A DNA stretch of 35,393 nucleotides from Hyphomicrobiales bacterium (lineage in GTDB: Bacteria > Pseudomonadota > Alphaproteobacteria > Rhizobiales > Xanthobacteraceae), in NCBI GenBank assembly GCA_019237215.1, contig JAFAHL010000286.1, positions 1 through 35,393 of the forward strand. Reading direction: 5' to 3'. A program made the position numbers and the translations under genes. Positions within the stretch are counted from its first letter, which is position 1, and every line of letters begins with the position of its first letter. Positions 16,940 to 25,114 of the stretch are shown piece after piece. The notes beneath the pieces were generated by a model. It was not told the DNA's origin. It searched no databases and saw only the letters and a list, made by a program, of their open reading frames with translations.

Positions 16940-19074
16940 CGGTAGCGCAAGATCGGCCGCAGTCCGTTGAGCGTGGCCACGATCGCCGAGCCGTTGCTGA
17001 TCAATGCCGTCACCGTCGGGGTGATGAGTCCGCCCGGCAGCGCGAGCGCCAACGCCAACGTGTTCAGTCCCGCCACGATCGCATAGTTCTGCTTGATCAG
17101 ACGCACCGCGCCCTGCGAGATCTCGACCGCCTTCACGAGTTTCCACAGCGAGTCCTCCATCAGCACGACGTGCGCCGATTCGTGCGCGACTTCGGCCCCG
17201 TGCTTCATGGCGATGCCGACGTCCGCGTAGCTCAGCGCCGGCGAATCGTTGATGCCGTCACCGACCATCGCAACAACATTGCCGGCGCGCTGGAGTTCCG
17301 CAATGGCGTCGGCCTTGTCCGCCGGCAGCATATCGGAAAAGTGGCGGGTGAGGCCGAGCCGGCGCCCAACCGCCCGCGCCACGACCGCGTTGTCGCCCGT
17401 CAACATTACGCTGTTCTTCACTCCCATGTTGCGCAGGCGGTGCAGCACGGAGCGGCTCTCCGCGCGGATCTCGTCCGAATAAGGCACCATTCCGGCCAGC
17501 GCGCCATCGACCGCGATATAAACGCACGAATAGCCCTGCTCATCGAGGGCGGAACGATCGTTGGCGGTCTTGCGCACGCAAATGTCGCTTTGCCGCATGA
17601 AACGTTCGTTGCCGACGTGCAAGTAATAGCCGTTGACTTGGCCCTCCACGCCGAGCCCGACCCGATACTGCGTTTCGTCGCACGATGGGATGTTGACGGC
17701 GAGCTCCTGGGCCTTGACCCGCAATGCCTCGGCCACGGGATGTTGCAGCTTCGTTTCCGCCGCCGCCGCCAGCCCGAGCAGATGACCCGGCGTGATATGG
17801 TCCTGATAGGTGAGCACGTCGAGAACGGCGGGCGTGCCGTGGGTCAAGGTGCCGGTCTTGTCGAAGACGATGGTGTCGACCTCGGCGAGGCGCTCCAGGT
17901 GCCGGCCGCTCTTGATGATGATGCCCGTGCGCGCCGCGTGCGTCATCGATGCCAGCACGGCGGTCGGCGCCGCCACGCGGATGCCGGTGCCGTAGTCGAC
18001 GATCACCAGCGAGAGGAACCGGTCGAAATCCGCGGACACCACCGCCGCGCCGGTTGCTAGCACCAGCTCCGGCACGACCAGCCGGTCGGCCAGCCGCTCG
18101 GCATGGTTCTGCATGCGGGTGTCGCCGATAGGCGCGGATTCGACGAGGCGCACGATCTGCCCGGCCGTGGTGTCGGCGCCAACCCGGGTCGCGCGGATCG
18201 TCAGATGGCCATCGCTGATGACCGTCGCCGCGAACGCCGCGTCACCCTTGCCGCGCGTCACCGGCAGGCCTTCGCCGGTGATGGTCTTCTGGTCGATCAA
18301 AGCTTGCCCGGCGATGATCTCGCCATCGATCGGGATCACGCCGCCGTGGTGGACGACGACTTCGTCGCCGACCGCGAGCTCGCTGCTCGGGATCGAGACC
18401 AGGGTGCCGTCGCGGATGACCCATGCGGTCTTGACCTGGAATTCGAGCAACTCGCGGATCGCGCGCCGGGAGCCGGCCGCGGTCAGGTCGCGGATCCAAT
18501 CCCCGAGCTTGATCAGCCAGGTCACGATCGCACCGGCCATTGGATTGCCCTGCGCCAGCGACGCAGCGACCGCGAGCGTATCGAGGAAATCCACGTTGAG
18601 GCGGCGCTCGCGCTGCCACACCCGCCACGCGCGCAGCGCAATCGGATAGGCGTTCCAAAGCATCAATGGCAGATTGATCGCCCGGACGACGGGATTGGCG
18701 CTAAACGCCAACGCAACCGACAGGGTAGGCAGGGCGAGCGGCACGCGCCGCAGCAGCGATTGGCTCTCGTCGAGGCGGCCGCTCGCGCGCTCGGTCGGAG
18801 CATCGTCCCCGACATCCGTGGGAGTCACCAGGCTGCGGAGCTCGGCGATGCTCATGAGCCGCAAGCGGCCGATGACGGCGCGCAGCAACGCCTCGTGCGT
18901 CACGTCGTACTCGACGATCAGGCAGGCGCAATCATAGTTGATGCGCGCGCTTCTGATGCCGTCACGCGCTCGCAGCCACTTCAGGGACGCTTCCGCCAGG
19001 GACCGCCGTCGGCCGAGGGACGGAACGTGCAGGCGCACGCGGCCCGGAATGAAATGGCGGATGGTCAGTTCCAT
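16936..19074 (-). CDS. P1B-type (heavy-metal-like) P-type ATPase with N-terminal HMA2-like domain and no CPx motif
   Basis: DKTGTLTHG phosphorylation site, AVAEALRVK HP-loop region, MLTGDNAVVARAVGRRLG, VAMVGDGINDSPAL; membrane motif reads LVIVDYGTGIRVAAPTAVLASM instead of CPC/CPH/SPC. Confidence 0.93.
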   Translation of the reverse strand: MELTIRHFIPGRVRLHVPSLGRRRSLAEASLKWLRARDGIRSARINYDCACLIVEYDVTHEALLRAVIGRLRLMSIAELRSLVTPTDVGDDAPTERASGRLDESQSLLRRVPLALPTLSVALAFSANPVVRAINLPLMLWNAYPIALRAWRVWQRERRLNVDFLDTLAVAASLAQGNPMAGAIVTWLIKLGDWIRDLTAAGSRRAIRELLEFQVKTAWVIRDGTLVSIPSSELAVGDEVVVHHGGVIPIDGEIIAGQALIDQKTITGEGLPVTRGKGDAAFAATVISDGHLTIRATRVGADTTAGQIVRLVESAPIGDTRMQNHAERLADRLVVPELVLATGAAVVSADFDRFLSLVIVDYGTGIRVAAPTAVLASMTHAARTGIIIKSGRHLERLAEVDTIVFDKTGTLTHGTPAVLDVLTYQDHITPGHLLGLAAAAETKLQHPVAEALRVKAQELAVNIPSCDETQYRVGLGVEGQVNGYYLHVGNERFMRQSDICVRKTANDRSALDEQGYSCVYIAVDGALAGMVPYSDEIRAESRSVLHRLRNMGVKNSVMLTGDNAVVARAVGRRLGLTRHFSDMLPADKADAIAELQRAGNVVAMVGDGINDSPALSYADVGIAMKHGAEVAHESAHVVLMEDSLWKLVKAVEISQGAVRLIKQNYAIVAGLNTLALALALPGGLITPTVTALISNGSAIVATLNGLRPILRYR

Positions 19075-19109
19075 GGTGTGAAGGTCCTAGCTTCGATGTC
19101 CCGGGCCAA

Positions 19110-19682
19110 TCAGCTCTTGACGATTACCGGGGCGACAGCCGGACCTCCGTTAGCACGCGGCGCATGCATTTCGATGACATGGTTGAGGGCAAACAGCGTG
19201 AGCGTGACCCATACCGGCGTCGCCGCCGCGGTGCCGACTTCGAACACGGTGAATCCGATGACCCCTAGCGCCAGGACGATCTTCAGGTCGACATAGTTGT
19301 CGGTGGCGACCCTGACCTCGCGGTCGCATTGCTTGAAGAAATCCACCACCGCGCGGGCGCTTTGTGAATGGCGGGCCAGGAACTCGGCCTCTTGCTCGAT
19401 CCTGCGCGCAAATTGGTCGATGTCCGTGAGCGGCGGGGCACTGGCGCCCGCCTGCTCAACATGGTCCTGGAAGCGGCCATGAAACTCGTCATGCCGATGG
19501 ACGTCGTAGTGCATCACCACGCTGCCGGTCGCCGGATTGCAGTTGATGCGCTCGATGCCCGGTATCGCCGCGAACGTCTCGGCGATCTGTTGCAGCAATT
19601 CGGGATTTCCTTTGGCGGCCGGGATTTTCATGCGAACCCGGCCCGGCACCTGATGGGCGACGTTGAATTTGAGCTTGGTCAT
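19110..19682 (-). CDS. HMA2-like domain membrane protein (190 aa)
   Basis: MTKLKFNVAHQVPGRVRMKIPAAKGNPELLQQIAETFAAIPGIERINCNPATGSVVMHYD parallels the ATPase N-terminus (HFIPGRVRLHVPSLG...INYDCACLIVEYD). Hydrophobic C-terminal segments LKIVLALGVIGFTVFEVG and WVTLTLFALNHVIEM. Confidence 0.8.
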   Translation of the reverse strand: MTKLKFNVAHQVPGRVRMKIPAAKGNPELLQQIAETFAAIPGIERINCNPATGSVVMHYDVHRHDEFHGRFQDHVEQAGASAPPLTDIDQFARRIEQEAEFLARHSQSARAVVDFFKQCDREVRVATDNYVDLKIVLALGVIGFTVFEVGTAAATPVWVTLTLFALNHVIEMHAPRANGGPAVAPVIVKS

Positions 19683-19721
19683 GGGCTTGTCAGCCAGCCG
19701 ATGACCGTCGCGCCAAAAGCA

Positions 19722-20141
19722 TCACGCCGCAGGCATGGACGAACGCGGCGAGGATTTGGATGTGGCAGCCTTCTTGTCGCCTTCGGCGTCGACCTCCGCG
19801 ACAATGTCATGCACGTGCTCCTGGGCCTCAGCGACCATTTCGCGGGTTTTCTGCCCCATCTTGTAGGCGCCCCGGACCGTCGACTTGACCAGGGGACTCA
19901 CGGCCCCGCCGAGCCTCGGCAGGTATTTCGGGACCAGCATGGTGGCGATGCCGAGCACAAGGCCGGGGAGGAGGGCCGCCTCGAAAATGATCACACCTGC
20001 GCCAACCACCGCGACCGTTGCCGCGGTCGCGATCAGCTCGTCCTGGCTCTCGGCGAGCTCATCGAAGCCGTCGGCGGGCTCATTCGCATCGCTGTCAGCC
20101 ATTTTGCCGCCGTTCGAGGCGTCGGACTTGTGCCGTTCCAT
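19722..20141 (-). CDS. DUF5132-like small membrane protein (139 aa)
   Basis: AATVAVVGAGVIIFEAALLPGLVLGIATMLVPKYLPRLGGAVSPLVKSTVRGAYKMGQKTREMVAEAQEHVHDIVAEVDAE; the annotated start could instead be internal. Confidence 0.72.
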   Translation of the reverse strand: MERHKSDASNGGKMADSDANEPADGFDELAESQDELIATAATVAVVGAGVIIFEAALLPGLVLGIATMLVPKYLPRLGGAVSPLVKSTVRGAYKMGQKTREMVAEAQEHVHDIVAEVDAEGDKKAATSKSSPRSSMPAA

Positions 20142-20267
20142 GGAATTTCTCTCTATCAGCGCTCGACCGAGGCGCGTTGAATGGGGGAGTCGGAATCCTG
20201 CCGCATCCCCTGTTTCGAGGTTGATCCGTCCGGTACGCCGGCCAACAGCCCATGATCGAGCAGGATT

Positions 20268-20296
20268 GTGACACTTTGAATATACTTATGTGACAA
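20268..20296 (-). promoter_or_regulatory. Pho-box-like element (11-nt phasing, TTGTCAC-N15-GTGTCAC)
   Basis: Minus strand TTGTCAC-ATAA-GTATATT-CAAA-GTGTCAC: outer heptamers 22 nt apart (2 x 11) with A/T-rich linkers, about 130 nt upstream of the DUF5132-like start. Confidence 0.5.
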
Positions 20297-20582
20297 GTGA
20301 TTACCAACCTCGCTTGTTCTGAGCCGCGAGCCTGCTTCGGCTGGAAAGCTGAAAGGCTCAACACGGTCCGTTCCTCGGGGTATGTGTCTAGGCGAGATCG
20401 GATGGTGTGTGTGCTGATTGTCCCTGCGGTTGCGCCGCCGGGTTGGAGCACGCGGTGACACGGAACTGTCATATAGCGAAAGTACCATTGCGGCGGCATG
20501 CGCCTGATCGACCGCGGGCGCTACATCCTTCCCAAAGATTGTAACAGCGACCGCGAGAGAACTTGCGGGGGTGGGGAGTGCC

Positions 20583-22187
20583 ATGAGATTTGCAGCGCTG
20601 GCGGCAAGTTTGGTCGGAAGCGCCGTTTTTGCGGTGCTTATTCCCTATAACGGAGTGTTTATCGCGTTATTTGCGGTCTGCGCGATTTTGAGCGCAATCG
20701 GCATTTGGGATCTCTTGCAATTCAAGCACAGCGTCCGGCGGAATTATCCCATCCTCGCCAACATCCGCTTCATACTGGAAAAGATCAGGCCGGAAATCCG
20801 TCAATATTTTCTGGAGAGCGAAACCGACGGCACCCCGTTCAATCGATCGAAACGGGCGATTGCTTATCAGCGGGCGAAGGGCGCGCTCGACAAGCGGCCG
20901 TTCGGCACCCAGCAGGACATCTACGGCAACAACTTCGAATGGATCAATCATTCGATCGTTCCTTGCCCGGTCGAAGGTTATGACTTTCGTATCACGGTGG
21001 GCGGGACCGACTGCCGCAAGCCCTACGCGTTGTCGCTGTTCAACATTTCCGCCATGAGCTTCGGCGCGTTGAGCGCCAACGCCATTCGCGCCCTCAACCG
21101 GGGCGCCAAGCTCGGGGGCTTCGCCCACGATACCGGCGAGGGCGGGGTCAGCCGCTATCATCGCGAGTTCGGCGGCGACCTGATCTGGGAGATCGGCAGC
21201 GGCTATTTCGGCTGCCGCAACGAGGACGGCTCGTTCTGCGCCGACCGGTTCGCCGCGCAGGCGCAAGAGCGACAGATCAAGATGGTCGAGATCAAGCTGT
21301 CGCAAGGGGCCAAGCCCGGCCACGGCGGCGTGTTGCCGGGCGCCAAGGTGACGGCGGAGATCGCCAACGCACGCGGCGTGCCCATGGGCGTCGATTGCAT
21401 CTCGCCGGCGCGCCATCCCGCGTTCAGCACCCCGCTCGAGATGATGCACTTCATCGCGCAATTGCGCGAGTTGTCCGGCGGCAAGCCGGTCGGCTTCAAG
21501 CTCTGCATCGGCCACGCCTGGGAGTTCATGGCGCTCTGCAAGGCCATGCTGGAGACCGGGATTCGTCCCGACTTCATCGTTATCGACGGCTCGGAGGGCG
21601 GCACCGGCGCGGCGCCGCTCGAATTCGTCGATCACGTCGGCACGCCGCTGCGGGAAGGTTTGGTGCTCGCCCACAACTCCCTCGTGGGAGCGGGGCTGCG
21701 GCAATCCATCCGCCTGGGCGCCAGCGGGCGGGTGGTGACCGCTTTCGACATCGCGCGCTTGCTGGCGCTCGGAGCCGATTGGTGCAATGCAGCCCGCGGC
21801 TTCATGTTCGCGTTGGGCTGCATCCAGGCGCAATCCTGTCATACCGACCGTTGCCCAACCGGCGTCTCGACGCAGAACCCATGGCGTCAACGAGCCCTCG
21901 TGGTCGACGACAAGGCTGCTCGCGTGCGCCAATTTCACCAAAGCACGCTCGTCGCCTTGGGCGAATTGGTGGGCGCGGCCGGATTGGCTCACCCGAGCCA
22001 TCTTCAACCCATGCACATTCTCAAGCGACTATCGCCGAGCGAGGTCAAAAGCTTCGCGGAGGTTTACACGTTCTTGCAGCACCGCGAGCTCCTCTCCGGC
22101 GTCGGTCATCCACACTATTGCGAGCAATGGGCGCTGGCGGATGCACAGCGTTTCGCACCGCTGCCTCGCGTGCAATCTGCGGCGTAG
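20583..22187 (+). CDS. FMN-binding glutamate synthase family protein (GltB-like), N-terminal membrane segments
   Basis: SFGALSANAIRALNRGAKLGGFAHDTGEGGVSRYHREFGGDLIWEIGSGYFGCR...EIKLSQGAKPGHGGVLPGAKVT...DGSEGGTGAAPLEF...CIQAQSCHTDRCPTGVSTQ. Confidence 0.93.
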   Translation: MRFAALAASLVGSAVFAVLIPYNGVFIALFAVCAILSAIGIWDLLQFKHSVRRNYPILANIRFILEKIRPEIRQYFLESETDGTPFNRSKRAIAYQRAKGALDKRPFGTQQDIYGNNFEWINHSIVPCPVEGYDFRITVGGTDCRKPYALSLFNISAMSFGALSANAIRALNRGAKLGGFAHDTGEGGVSRYHREFGGDLIWEIGSGYFGCRNEDGSFCADRFAAQAQERQIKMVEIKLSQGAKPGHGGVLPGAKVTAEIANARGVPMGVDCISPARHPAFSTPLEMMHFIAQLRELSGGKPVGFKLCIGHAWEFMALCKAMLETGIRPDFIVIDGSEGGTGAAPLEFVDHVGTPLREGLVLAHNSLVGAGLRQSIRLGASGRVVTAFDIARLLALGADWCNAARGFMFALGCIQAQSCHTDRCPTGVSTQNPWRQRALVVDDKAARVRQFHQSTLVALGELVGAAGLAHPSHLQPMHILKRLSPSEVKSFAEVYTFLQHRELLSGVGHPHYCEQWALADAQRFAPLPRVQSAA

Positions 22188-22284
22188 CCGCCAATCCACC
22201 GACACGATCGCTGCATTCATACGCCTGTCAGATTGAGGTCGCAGTCTCCCCGCCGTCGATGGACCAGAGCGAGAGGAGAGCGAC

Positions 22285-22500
22285 ATGAGCGCCAAGGCGC
22301 ACAAGGGTGGCAGCCACCACGAGCTCGCGGCCGAGCATCACGAGACTGCCGCGCACCACCATCGTGAAGCCGCCAAGCACTACGAAGCGGGTGATCACGA
22401 GAAGGCGGGCCATCACGCCCACGTGGCGCATGCGCATGAACTGCATGCGACCCATCACGGCCACGAGGCCGCGAAGCATCACGCCGAGCACCACGAGTAA
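22285..22500 (+). CDS. Histidine-rich small protein (71 aa, 23 His)
   Basis: MSAKAHKGGSHHELAAEHHETAAHHHREAAKHYEAGDHEKAGHHAHVAHAHELHATHHGHEAAKHHAEHHE; preceded by GAGAGGAGAG ribosome-binding-like sequence. Confidence 0.82.
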   Translation: MSAKAHKGGSHHELAAEHHETAAHHHREAAKHYEAGDHEKAGHHAHVAHAHELHATHHGHEAAKHHAEHHE

Positions 22501-22654
22501 GCTAGAGCGAGCGGGCAGCGCGCGGCGGCCGCGGGATAGTGGTGGGCCTGCAAGCCCATCAGTCCGCAAGGTTTTGCGTCAGCGCGGCCGTGGTGAGGGG
22601 GCTTGATCGCCCGCCCGCCGCTGTGCCCTTATCCGCACTGCTGCAAGTCCCGGT

Positions 22655-22672
22655 GCGTCACACGCCTGTCAC
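22655..22672 (+). promoter_or_regulatory. Candidate Pho box upstream of pit
   Basis: GCGTCAC-ACGC-CTGTCAC: two heptamers at exactly 11-nt period, 46 nt before the pit ATG. Confidence 0.58.
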
Positions 22673-22717
22673 ACCGGACGGCTTTGCTTTCCAACGACCA
22701 TCAGCTCCGAGGCAACC

Positions 22718-24334
22718 ATGACCGATCTTGCATTACCCGGTTCGATCGAACCCGCAAGGCGGAAAGGGCCGGATCTCGATCGCGGCTTTCATCCGCTATA
22801 TGGCATCTTTTTTATGGGCTTCGTCGCCGCGGCGTTGCTGTATGTCGCCTACAGCATCTATGTGGACGTTGCAGCTACAGGGCAGCAGACTACGACCCTT
22901 CTGCCGTACATTCTGCTTTTCGTAGCCTTGCTAATCGCGCTTGGCTTTGAGTTTGTGAATGGTTTTCATGATACCGCCAATGCGGTCGCTACGGTGATCT
23001 ATACGCATGCATTGCCCGCAAATATCGCGGTCGTGTGGTCGGGCATGTTCAATCTGTTAGGTGTCCTGCTGTCGAGCGGCGCTGTCGCTTTCGGCATCGT
23101 ATCGCTGCTGCCGGTGGAATTGATCCTGCAAGTTGGCAGCAGTGCCGGGTTTGCAATGGTGTTTGCACTGTTGATCGCGGCCATCATCTGGAATGTCGGC
23201 ACTTGGTATTGCGGCCTACCGGCTTCGAGCTCTCATACCCTGATCGGCTCGATCATCGGCGTCGGCATCACCAACGCCCTGCTGCGTGGTCGCGACGGCA
23301 CCTCCGGGGTCGATTGGTCGCAAGCGGCCAATATTGGAAAAGCCCTGCTGCTATCGCCGATGTTCGGCTTCGCGCTGGCGGCTATTTTGCTTTTGGCGCT
23401 GAAGGTCGTGGTCCGCAACGTGGCGCTTTACGCCGAGCCGAAGGGGGACCAGCCGCCGCCATGGTGGATTCGCGGCATTCTGATCCTCACCTGCACGCTC
23501 GTGAGCTTTTTCCACGGCTCCAACGATGGCCAGAAGGGCATGGGTTTGATCATGCTCATTCTGATCGGCACGGTGCCGACGGCATACGCGCTCAATCGCG
23601 CCCTGCCGGCGAGCCAGATCGAGCGCTTCGTCGCGACCTCCAGGGCCGCGAGTGCCGTCGTCGAGCGCAAGGCGGCGGGATACAATGTGTTAGGCGATCC
23701 TCGCCCGGCGGTCACCAGTTATGTGGCGCAGCATCAGATCAATGAGGGAACATATCCGTCATTAGCGGTGCTGATGCGCGACATCTCCGACCAGGTCACC
23801 AAGTATGGCTCGCTGGCAAAGTTTCCAGCCGATGCCGTCGGCAACACCCGCAACGATATGTATCTCGCGTCCGAAGCGATCCGCAATCTGATGAAGGATA
23901 AGGAAAGCGAGCTCAACGACGAAGAGATCGCCACGCTCAACGCCTATAAAGGCTCGCTCGACAGCGCGACGAAGTTCATCCCGCTCTGGGTGAAGATTGC
24001 GGTTGCCATCGCGCTCGGTATGGGGACGATGATTGGCTGGAAGCGCATCGTCGTTACAGTGGGCGAGAAGATCGGCAAGGCGCATCTAACCTATGCGCAG
24101 GGCGCCTGCGCCGAAATCACGGCTGCTGCAACGATTGCGGCCGCCGACGTATACGGCCTGCCGGTCTCGACCACGCACGTGCTTTCGTCAGGTATTGCCG
24201 GCACCATGGCCGCCAATGGATCTGGGCTGCAATGGGCGACGGTTCGCAACATCGCGCTCGCCTGGGTGCTGACGTTACCGGCTGCAATGATGCTCTCGGG
24301 CTTCCTGTATTGGTCTTTTTCTCAGGTGTTCTAG
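22718..24334 (+). CDS. pit: Inorganic phosphate transporter, Pit family
   Basis: GFEFVNGFHDTANAVATVIYTHALPANIAVVWSGMFNLLG...SSSHTLIGSIIGVG...FFHGSNDGQKGMGLIMLIL...GLPVSTTHVLSSGIAGTMAANGSGLQWATVRNI. Confidence 0.96.
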   Translation: MTDLALPGSIEPARRKGPDLDRGFHPLYGIFFMGFVAAALLYVAYSIYVDVAATGQQTTTLLPYILLFVALLIALGFEFVNGFHDTANAVATVIYTHALPANIAVVWSGMFNLLGVLLSSGAVAFGIVSLLPVELILQVGSSAGFAMVFALLIAAIIWNVGTWYCGLPASSSHTLIGSIIGVGITNALLRGRDGTSGVDWSQAANIGKALLLSPMFGFALAAILLLALKVVVRNVALYAEPKGDQPPPWWIRGILILTCTLVSFFHGSNDGQKGMGLIMLILIGTVPTAYALNRALPASQIERFVATSRAASAVVERKAAGYNVLGDPRPAVTSYVAQHQINEGTYPSLAVLMRDISDQVTKYGSLAKFPADAVGNTRNDMYLASEAIRNLMKDKESELNDEEIATLNAYKGSLDSATKFIPLWVKIAVAIALGMGTMIGWKRIVVTVGEKIGKAHLTYAQGACAEITAAATIAAADVYGLPVSTTHVLSSGIAGTMAANGSGLQWATVRNIALAWVLTLPAAMMLSGFLYWSFSQVF

Positions 24335-24411
24335 CTCGCTTAGGCCGTGCAGCTTCCGCCCGATCGCAACAGCCTTAGGGCGCAAGCGCGCTGCGCGAAC
24401 AGGAGGTTACA

Positions 24412-25086
24412 ATGAAAGCCCAAGACGTCATGGTCCGCGACGTCGTCACCGTAAAGCCGGAGACCGACGTCGCTTCGGCGATCAAGCTCTTGATCGAACA
24501 CGACATCAGTGCGTTGCCGGTGGTTGATGACGATGGCACGGTAATCGGCATGCTCAGTGAGGCGGATCTCGTGCGGCGCACGGAAATCGGGACGGAGAAG
24601 CACCGGCCGTGGTGGCTCGAGGCGCTGACCCCGGGCTCCATGCTCGCGGAAGATTTTGCCAAGGCGCACGGACTGCGGGTGAGCGAGGTGATGTCGCATC
24701 ACGTGGTGTCGGCGTCGGAAGAGACCCCGCTGGCGGAAATCGCCGCGCTCTTGGAAAAGCACCGCATCAAGCGCGTTCCCATCATCGAGGACGGCAAGCT
24801 CCTCGGCATCGTGAGCCGATCGAACCTCGTTCAAGCCTTGGCCTCGTCCCTGCAGGCGGAGCCAGCGAAGGAGACGGATCGCGAGATCCGGCAGGAGGTG
24901 TTGTCGCGCCTGGCCGATCAGGACTGGACCGACTTTGGTTCGCGCAACATCATCGTGACCGGCGGTGTCGTCCATCTGTGGGGCCTCGTCGGCTCTCCCG
25001 AGGAGCGAACCGCGCTCGTCTCCCTCGCCGAAGGCGTGCGCGGCGTTGTCGGGGTATCCGACGAGATGATCCCGTCCTACGGCTGA
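24412..25086 (+). CDS. CBS-domain pair plus BON-domain protein
   Basis: MKAQDVMVRDVVTVKPETDVASAIKLLIEHDISALPVVDDDGTVIGMLSEADLV...IIEDGKLLGIVSRSNLVQAL...IRQEVLSRLADQDWTDFGSRNIIVTGGVVHLWGLVGSPEERTALVSLAEGVRGVVGVSDEM. Confidence 0.95.
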   Translation: MKAQDVMVRDVVTVKPETDVASAIKLLIEHDISALPVVDDDGTVIGMLSEADLVRRTEIGTEKHRPWWLEALTPGSMLAEDFAKAHGLRVSEVMSHHVVSASEETPLAEIAALLEKHRIKRVPIIEDGKLLGIVSRSNLVQALASSLQAEPAKETDREIRQEVLSRLADQDWTDFGSRNIIVTGGVVHLWGLVGSPEERTALVSLAEGVRGVVGVSDEMIPSYG

Positions 25087-25114
25087 GGCGCGAGCATCAG
25101 CCGGCCTCCCGGCG

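Noticed and set aside
16940-17146. N-terminal extension of EcsC ORF (343 aa)
   Set aside because: Lies entirely inside the P-type ATPase coding sequence; the EcsC-like sequence starts at the ATG overlapping the ATPase stop.
20667-22016. 449-aa minus-strand ORF
   Set aside because: Antisense to the FMN-binding glutamate-synthase-like gene.
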